Assembly: GCA_964614585.1 (NCBI GenBank)
Contig: CAZTLW010000079.1
Location: 1 to 10,755 of the forward strand
Length of the DNA stretch: 10,755 nucleotides
DNA from: JAHEFX01 sp964614585
Lineage (GTDB): Bacteria; Actinomycetota; Acidimicrobiia; Spongiisociales; JAENVV01
Direction: 5' to 3'
Shown: piece by piece, positions 5,037 to 10,755 of the stretch
How positions within the stretch are numbered: position 1 is the stretch's first letter
Layout of the letters: the number at the start of each line of letters is the position of its first letter
Notes under the pieces: generated by a model
Told to the model about the DNA's origin: nothing
What the model saw: only the letters and a program-made list of their open reading frames with translations
Databases searched by the model: none
Position numbers and translations under genes: made by a program

Positions 5037-6067
5037 CCGTCCGGTCCGACCCCGACTCCATCCCCTGGCCCCTCGCGGGCCGCATCGCCGGGCGGGTTGC
5101 CGGTGACCACCCCCTCGCCCGCTCCTACCACCGGGACGTGCTCGAGGCCGAGGCGCCCGGCATCGTGGCGGCGGTGACGTCGCTCGTCTCCGAGGAGACC
5201 CGTCTCGAGACCCCCGAGCAACCGGAGGTCGCCGTGGTCGACCGCGCCGAGTGGGCCGGTCGGGCCGTGGCCACCTTCTCGGCGATGCTCCATCCCCAGG
5301 AGGAGCGCCTCGCCGAGCACATGGGCGAGGCAGCCTCGACCCTCGTTGCCATCGAGACCGGTGCCCTGCTCGGCGTCATGGCGCGGCGCGTGCTCGGCCA
5401 GTACGAACTCGTCCTCCCCACCGGCGGCTCGGCCGACACCGTCGTCTTCGTGGCGCCGAACGTCTTTGCCCTCGAGCGGGCCCACCAGTTCCGGCCGTCC
5501 GAGTTCCGCACGTGGCTCGCCCTCCACGAGGCCTGCCACCGGGCGCAGTTCCTCGGGGTCCCTTGGCTCCGGGACCACTTCCTCGGGCTCGTGACCGACC
5601 TCGTCGCTGCTCGCCAGACCGACCCAGATCGGTGGATCCGCATGGCCGGTCGGGTCCGCGACGCCGTCCTCGGGCGCCGCCCACTCGTCGAGGAGGACGG
5701 CCTCTTCGGCCTGTTCGCCACCGAGGAGCAGGCCGCCCAGGTCGAGCGCATCCAGGCGCTCATGTGCCTGCTCGAGGGGCACGGACACGTGGTGATGGAC
5801 CGCGTCGGCGAACGCATCCTCACCACCCAGGCCCGGATGTCGAGGCTGCTGAAGCAGCGCCGGACCGATCCCCGCACCGCCGCCTTCTTCCGACTGACGG
5901 GCATGGAGATGAAGCTCCGCCAGTACGAGCTCGGCGAGGCATTCGTCCTCGGCGTCGAGCGGGCGGCCGGTTGGGAGGCGCTCGACGCCGCCTGGTCGGG
6001 GCCCGAGTCGCTGCCCACCCTCGACGAGATCGAGGACCCCGAGCGGTGGCTCGAGCGGGTGGCCTGA
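5033..6067 (+). CDS. Zinc-dependent metalloprotease homologue (DUF2342 type)
   Basis: A 344-residue protein resembling the actinobacterial DUF2342 / 'F420 biosynthesis associated' zinc metalloprotease family, often found next to tilS. Seen directly: a zincin motif HEACH (His165, Glu166, His169) in the segment ALHEACHRAQF, and LLEGHGHVVMD (247-256), whose Glu248 is the likely third zinc ligand by analogy with other zincins. There is no signal peptide, so it is probably cytoplasmic or peripheral. The C-terminus is a helical region with KLRQYELGEAFV. GTG at 5033 is chosen because it overlaps the preceding stop (GTGA) and the conserved sequence begins shortly after; the frame is open far upstream only as a shadow of the previous gene. 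Substrate and physiological role are not known to me. Confidence 0.88.
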   Translation: MTVRSDPDSIPWPLAGRIAGRVAGDHPLARSYHRDVLEAEAPGIVAAVTSLVSEETRLETPEQPEVAVVDRAEWAGRAVATFSAMLHPQEERLAEHMGEAASTLVAIETGALLGVMARRVLGQYELVLPTGGSADTVVFVAPNVFALERAHQFRPSEFRTWLALHEACHRAQFLGVPWLRDHFLGLVTDLVAARQTDPDRWIRMAGRVRDAVLGRRPLVEEDGLFGLFATEEQAAQVERIQALMCLLEGHGHVVMDRVGERILTTQARMSRLLKQRRTDPRTAAFFRLTGMEMKLRQYELGEAFVLGVERAAGWEALDAAWSGPESLPTLDEIEDPERWLERVA

Positions 6068-7263
6068 GCCTGCTCTCGGGCCGGCGCTGCGTCGTCGCCC
6101 TCAGTGGCGGCGCCGATTCCGCCGTGGCGGCGCTCGAGGCAACCCGACACGCCGTCGCGGCGCGGGCGGTCCACGTCCACCACGGCTACCCGGCGTCGGA
6201 CCGGCTGGCCGATGCAGCTCGAGCCGTCGCCGATCGGCTCGGCTTCGATCTCGACGTGGTGGCCGTCGCTCCCGACGACGAATCGGAGACCGCGGCCCGG
6301 GCGGCGCGGCGTCCCGCCCTGCTCGCCGCCCTCGCCCCGGGCGAATACCTCGTCACGGGCCACACCGCCGACGACCTCGCCGAAACGGTGCTCCAGCGGA
6401 TCATCCGGGGCACCGGTCCCGGCGGGCTGGCCGCCATGCGCCCCGAGGAGGACCTGGTCCTGCGACCGCTGCTCCACCGACGCCGGTCGGAGGTGCGCGC
6501 CGAGGCCGAACGCGCCGACCTGCCCTTCATCGACGACCCCGCCAACGACGATCCCCGCCACCTCCGGACCCGTCTACGGCAGGGCATCCTCCCCGCCCTC
6601 GCCGCCGAGAACCCCGGCGTGGTCGATGCCTTGGTTCGACTGGCGACCCATGCCGACGAGCCCGACCCCGCGGTCCCGATCCGGCTGGGTGCGGGCGTGG
6701 CCCGGCTCCCCCTCCCGCTGCTCACCGTGGTCGGGGGCGGCCGCCGGGCGGCGGCGATCCGCTCGGCGGTGTCGGCCATCCGGCCCCCGCACCCGCCGAC
6801 CAGCGACGAGGTCGACCGCGTGCTGTCCGTGACCGAGGGGCTGGCGCGTCGGACCGAGCTCGACGGTGGCCTCGTCGTCCTCAGGGACCGGAGCTGGCTG
6901 CGCATCGGCCCCGTCCCGATCCCGCCCGGCCCGATCCGGATCGACCAGCTCCCGCTCCGGTGGGGCGGGTTCCGATTCGAGCGGGCGACGCCGGGTGGCG
7001 GTCTGTCGACGGCGACGCTGGCGGGCGGTTCCGTGCTCCGCGGCGTCGACCCGGAGGATCGGATCGCCATCGTCGGCGGCCACAAGGCCGTCGGCGATGC
7101 CCTGGCCGAGGTCGGGGTGCCGGCCGAGCTGCGACCGGCGTGGCCGGTGGTGGAGGACGCCGGTCGGGTCGTCTGGCTCCCCCTGGTCCGCCGGGCGGCG
7201 GGACCGGCCCCCCGGTCGGGTCGCTACCTTGGGGTCCACGCCACCGACGAGGAGGGATGGTGA
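6046..7263 (+). CDS. tilS: tRNA(Ile)-lysidine synthetase
   Basis: ATP-dependent ligase that puts lysine on C34 of the CAU-anticodon tRNA-Ile, changing it to read AUA. About 405 residues. The PP-loop ATP site is VALSGGADSAV (17-27). The N-terminal domain continues with HVHHGY, then TGHTADDLAETVLQRIIRGTGPGGLAAM (from about residue 104), LRPLLHRRRSEVR and FIDDPANDDPRHLRTRLRQGILPAL, which match the conserved TilS blocks in order. The C-terminal half is less conserved, as usual, and ends with the lysidine-synthetase-like region around GHKAVGDALAEVGVP. GTG at 6046 lies 22 bases inside the protease gene with GAGGA nine bases upstream, and gives only 16 residues before the first PP-loop strand. The conserved order tilS-hpt-ftsH supports the call. 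Confidence 0.93.
   Translation: MARAGGLSLLSGRRCVVALSGGADSAVAALEATRHAVAARAVHVHHGYPASDRLADAARAVADRLGFDLDVVAVAPDDESETAARAARRPALLAALAPGEYLVTGHTADDLAETVLQRIIRGTGPGGLAAMRPEEDLVLRPLLHRRRSEVRAEAERADLPFIDDPANDDPRHLRTRLRQGILPALAAENPGVVDALVRLATHADEPDPAVPIRLGAGVARLPLPLLTVVGGGRRAAAIRSAVSAIRPPHPPTSDEVDRVLSVTEGLARRTELDGGLVVLRDRSWLRIGPVPIPPGPIRIDQLPLRWGGFRFERATPGGGLSTATLAGGSVLRGVDPEDRIAIVGGHKAVGDALAEVGVPAELRPAWPVVEDAGRVVWLPLVRRAAGPAPRSGRYLGVHATDEEGW
7225..7230 (+). promoter_or_regulatory. Putative -10 box TACCTT for hpt, inside the end of tilS
   Basis: TACCTT fits TANNNT and would place transcription start near 7237, giving hpt a leader of about 20 bases that contains GAGGAGG (7249-7255). It lies within the tilS coding end, so it would be an internal promoter in the operon. 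No clear -35. Confidence 0.35.
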
Positions 7264-7808
7264 AGGTCGGCGAGACCCTGATCACCGAGGAGCAGATCGA
7301 CGCGGCGCTCGCCGACATGGGCGCTGCGATCTCCTCCGACTACCAGGGCAAGGACCTGCTGCTCGTCGGGGTGCTCAAGGGCGCCTTCATGGTGATGGCG
7401 GACCTCGCCCGCCACATCACCATCCCCGTCGAGTTCGACTTCATGGCGGTCTCCTCCTACGGGGCCGCCACCCAGACCTCGGGCGTGGTCCGCATCCTCA
7501 AGGACCTCGACACGGAGATCGAGGACCGCCACGTGCTCATCGTCGAGGACGTCATCGACTCCGGGCTCACCCTCTCCTATCTCCTCAAGAGCCTGCAGGT
7601 GCGCAAGCCGGCATCGATCGAGGTCGCCACCCTGCTCCACAAGACCGGCATCCAACGGGTGTCGATCGACGTGGCGTACGTGGGGTTCGAGATCGGATCC
7701 GAGTTCGTGGTCGGCTACGGATTGGACTACGCCGGCTACTACCGCAACCTGCCCCACATCGCGCTCATGACCGAGGACGGGGATGACGATGGCAGCCCCG
7801 AGCGTTAG
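7257..7808 (+). CDS. hpt: Hypoxanthine phosphoribosyltransferase
   Basis: Purine salvage enzyme converting hypoxanthine (and usually guanine) plus PRPP to IMP or GMP in the cytoplasm. The 183-residue length is typical. The PRPP-binding motif is VLIVEDVIDSGLTL (93-106) with the Glu-Asp pair. Earlier blocks are LLLVGVLKGAFMVMADL (35-51) and the flexible-loop SSYGA (66-70); the C-terminal base-binding block is VGYGLDYAGYYRNLPHIA (152-169). ATG at 7257 overlaps the tilS stop by 7 bases, but the strong AGGAGG lies only one base before it. GTG at 7260 (GTGA overlap, four-base spacing) is an equally plausible start that removes one residue. Position between tilS and ftsH is the conserved Gram-positive arrangement. 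Confidence 0.96.
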   Translation: MVKVGETLITEEQIDAALADMGAAISSDYQGKDLLLVGVLKGAFMVMADLARHITIPVEFDFMAVSSYGAATQTSGVVRILKDLDTEIEDRHVLIVEDVIDSGLTLSYLLKSLQVRKPASIEVATLLHKTGIQRVSIDVAYVGFEIGSEFVVGYGLDYAGYYRNLPHIALMTEDGDDDGSPER

Positions 7809-7822
7809 AGGACCCGACGACA

Positions 7823-7828
7823 TACCAT
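7823..7828 (+). promoter_or_regulatory. Putative -10 box TACCAT for ftsH
   Basis: TACCAT (extended ATACCAT) fits the TANNNT element and predicts a transcript start near 7835, giving ftsH an untranslated leader of about 49 bases. That leader contains AGGAG (7870-7874), nine bases before the GTG start. No strong -35. It is the only gap between hpt and ftsH, so ftsH probably has its own promoter. Confidence 0.5.
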
Positions 7829-7883
7829 GGCAACGTGACGGTCGGCCGATGGCGGGGCGTCACGGACCCAGGAGACCATTGCA

Positions 7884-9818
<1,935 letters not shown>

Positions 9819-9831
9819 GACCGGGGCCGCG

Positions 9832-9837
9832 TAGTGT
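9832..9837 (+). promoter_or_regulatory. Putative -10 box TAGTGT for the CPBP protease gene
   Basis: TAGTGT fits TANNNT and ends 12 bases before the ATG at 9850, predicting a leader of about 5-6 bases in the 31-base gap after ftsH. Only a weak AGG lies close to the start codon. No clear -35. Confidence 0.4.
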
Positions 9838-9849
9838 CGACCCAGGTCG

Positions 9850-10752
9850 ATGCCGCCCTCCAGCACCCGAGTCGACGCCCCCCTCGACCTGCTCACGGTT
9901 GCCTGGTCCGCCACGGTGGTGGGGGCCGGGATCCCCGCCATCCTGTGGCTCGAAGTCGCCGGGAGTCCCCCGGACTGGCTCGTGCCCGCCCAGGCGGTGA
10001 CGGTCGCAGTCGTCGCCGTCCTCGGTCTCGTCGTTCGCCGCTGGTCGCCGATCCGCCGCTACCTCCTGGTCCTGGCGGCCCTCATGCCGATCGTCCACCC
10101 CGCCATTCGCCCGTCGATCCTGCGGGTGGAGGGGTTTGGTGGGCTGGAAGGAGCCGCCGGCAGCATCGCCGGTGACCTCGTGGTGGAGGCCGGCCTCGCC
10201 CTGTTGGTGGTCGGCGTCCTCGCCCTCGTCGGCGTGACGCCCCGGGCGGCCCACCTCCTGCCGGGACGTCTCGGAGCGCCCGCCCGTCGACTGTGGTGGG
10301 TCGTCGACGAGGGGGCGTCGTGGGTCTGGGCGGGCACCTGGTCGGCTCTGGCGATCGCCGCCGGCACCGTCGCCTTCCTCGTGGTCGCCGCCGGGGACGT
10401 ACCCGGTCCGGCCGAGATCCTCGACGTCTTGCCGGTGGTGGTCGTGCTCGCCGCCGTGAACGCCCTGAACGAGGAGGTCGTGTTTCGGTCGGCGCCGCTG
10501 GCCACCCTCACCTCGACGGTCGGGACCGGTCACGCCATGGCCCTCAATGCCGCCCTGTTCGGGATCGTCCACTACTCGGGGATCCCCTACGGCCTCCCGG
10601 GTGTGGCCATGGCCGCGGTGTTCGCCCTGTGGGTGTCGAAGGCAATGTTGGAGACCGACGGCATCGGCTGGCCGTGGGCGATCCACTTCGTCCAGGACGT
10701 CTGCATCTTCACGTTCGTGCTCGCCGCCGGTCTTGGCACGGGCGGCATCTAG
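9850..10752 (+). CDS. CPBP family intramembrane glutamic endopeptidase (CAAX protease/bacteriocin-immunity type)
   Basis: Polytopic membrane protein of 300 residues with about seven or eight hydrophobic segments (roughly 15-35, 47-62, 70-85, 110-129, 158-180, 189-204, 228-242, 248-265, 283-296). The CPBP/Abi motifs are all present in order: NEEVVFR (Glu208, Glu209, Arg213), FGIVH (Phe237, His241) and HFVQD (His279, Asp283). These form the catalytic site of the Rce1-like family. Bacterial members range from prenyl-type proteases to bacteriocin self-immunity and protein-anchoring factors, so the substrate is unknown. The ATG follows a TANNNT box by 12 bases. Its place after ftsH may reflect a separate transcription unit rather than shared function. 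The stop codon falls three bases before the window end. Confidence 0.9.
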   Translation: MPPSSTRVDAPLDLLTVAWSATVVGAGIPAILWLEVAGSPPDWLVPAQAVTVAVVAVLGLVVRRWSPIRRYLLVLAALMPIVHPAIRPSILRVEGFGGLEGAAGSIAGDLVVEAGLALLVVGVLALVGVTPRAAHLLPGRLGAPARRLWWVVDEGASWVWAGTWSALAIAAGTVAFLVVAAGDVPGPAEILDVLPVVVVLAAVNALNEEVVFRSAPLATLTSTVGTGHAMALNAALFGIVHYSGIPYGLPGVAMAAVFALWVSKAMLETDGIGWPWAIHFVQDVCIFTFVLAAGLGTGGI

Positions 10753-10755
10753 GCC

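Noticed and set aside
5251..6045. Upstream extension of the tilS frame
   Set aside because: Arg/Pro-rich shadow of the zinc protease gene; TilS sequence begins only at the GTG near 6046.

Overview
The window is about 10.8 kb of very GC-rich chromosomal DNA. Apart from one tRNA gene, every supported gene lies on the + strand. GC-ending codons dominate. Genes overlap by a few bases (ATGA, GTGA, TGATG), and several seem to be transcribed with almost no leader. An RsrA-type zinc anti-sigma factor sits behind a SigR/SigH-type sigma factor, and a zinc metalloprotease lies just before tilS-hpt-ftsH. Together these point to an actinobacterium; a member of Acidimicrobiia or a related deep lineage is my guess, not something the sequence proves. 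There is no mobile element, CRISPR array, phage gene or integrase.

Region 1 (1-3559) looks like an acyl-CoA or organic-acid catabolism cluster: the C-terminal part of an acyl-CoA dehydrogenase, a CitE-like (HpcH/HpaI family) C-C lyase, a small Dabb-domain protein, an NAD-dependent epimerase/dehydratase with its own leaderless-type promoter, and a crotonase-fold protein that lacks both usual catalytic glutamates. The joins are tight (ATGA at 811, ATGA at 1608, TGATG at 2780), so the genes are probably co-transcribed. The pathway substrate cannot be read from the sequence.

Region 2 (3560-3845) has a perfect 10-bp hairpin, a minus-strand tRNA-Thr(CGT), and a divergent intergenic stretch rich in palindromes and short repeats. 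This leads into the sigma gene.

Region 3 (3846-4653) is an ECF sigma factor and its overlapping ZAS-type anti-sigma factor, the classic thiol-oxidative-stress switch of actinobacteria.

Region 4 (4728-7808) runs from a small signal-peptide/single-TM protein, through a DUF2342-type zinc metalloprotease homologue, to TilS (tRNA-Ile lysidine synthetase) and hypoxanthine phosphoribosyltransferase. Each gene overlaps the next. Region 5 (7884-10752) is FtsH, the membrane AAA+ zinc protease, followed by a CPBP-family intramembrane protease. The order tilS-hpt-ftsH is widely conserved in Gram-positive bacteria.

Most of this is ordinary core chromosome. I found no clearly new system. The points most worth a second look are the palindrome-rich region before the sigma gene, the repeated TANNNT boxes placed a few bases before start codons, the small membrane protein paired with the zinc protease, and the crotonase without catalytic glutamates.
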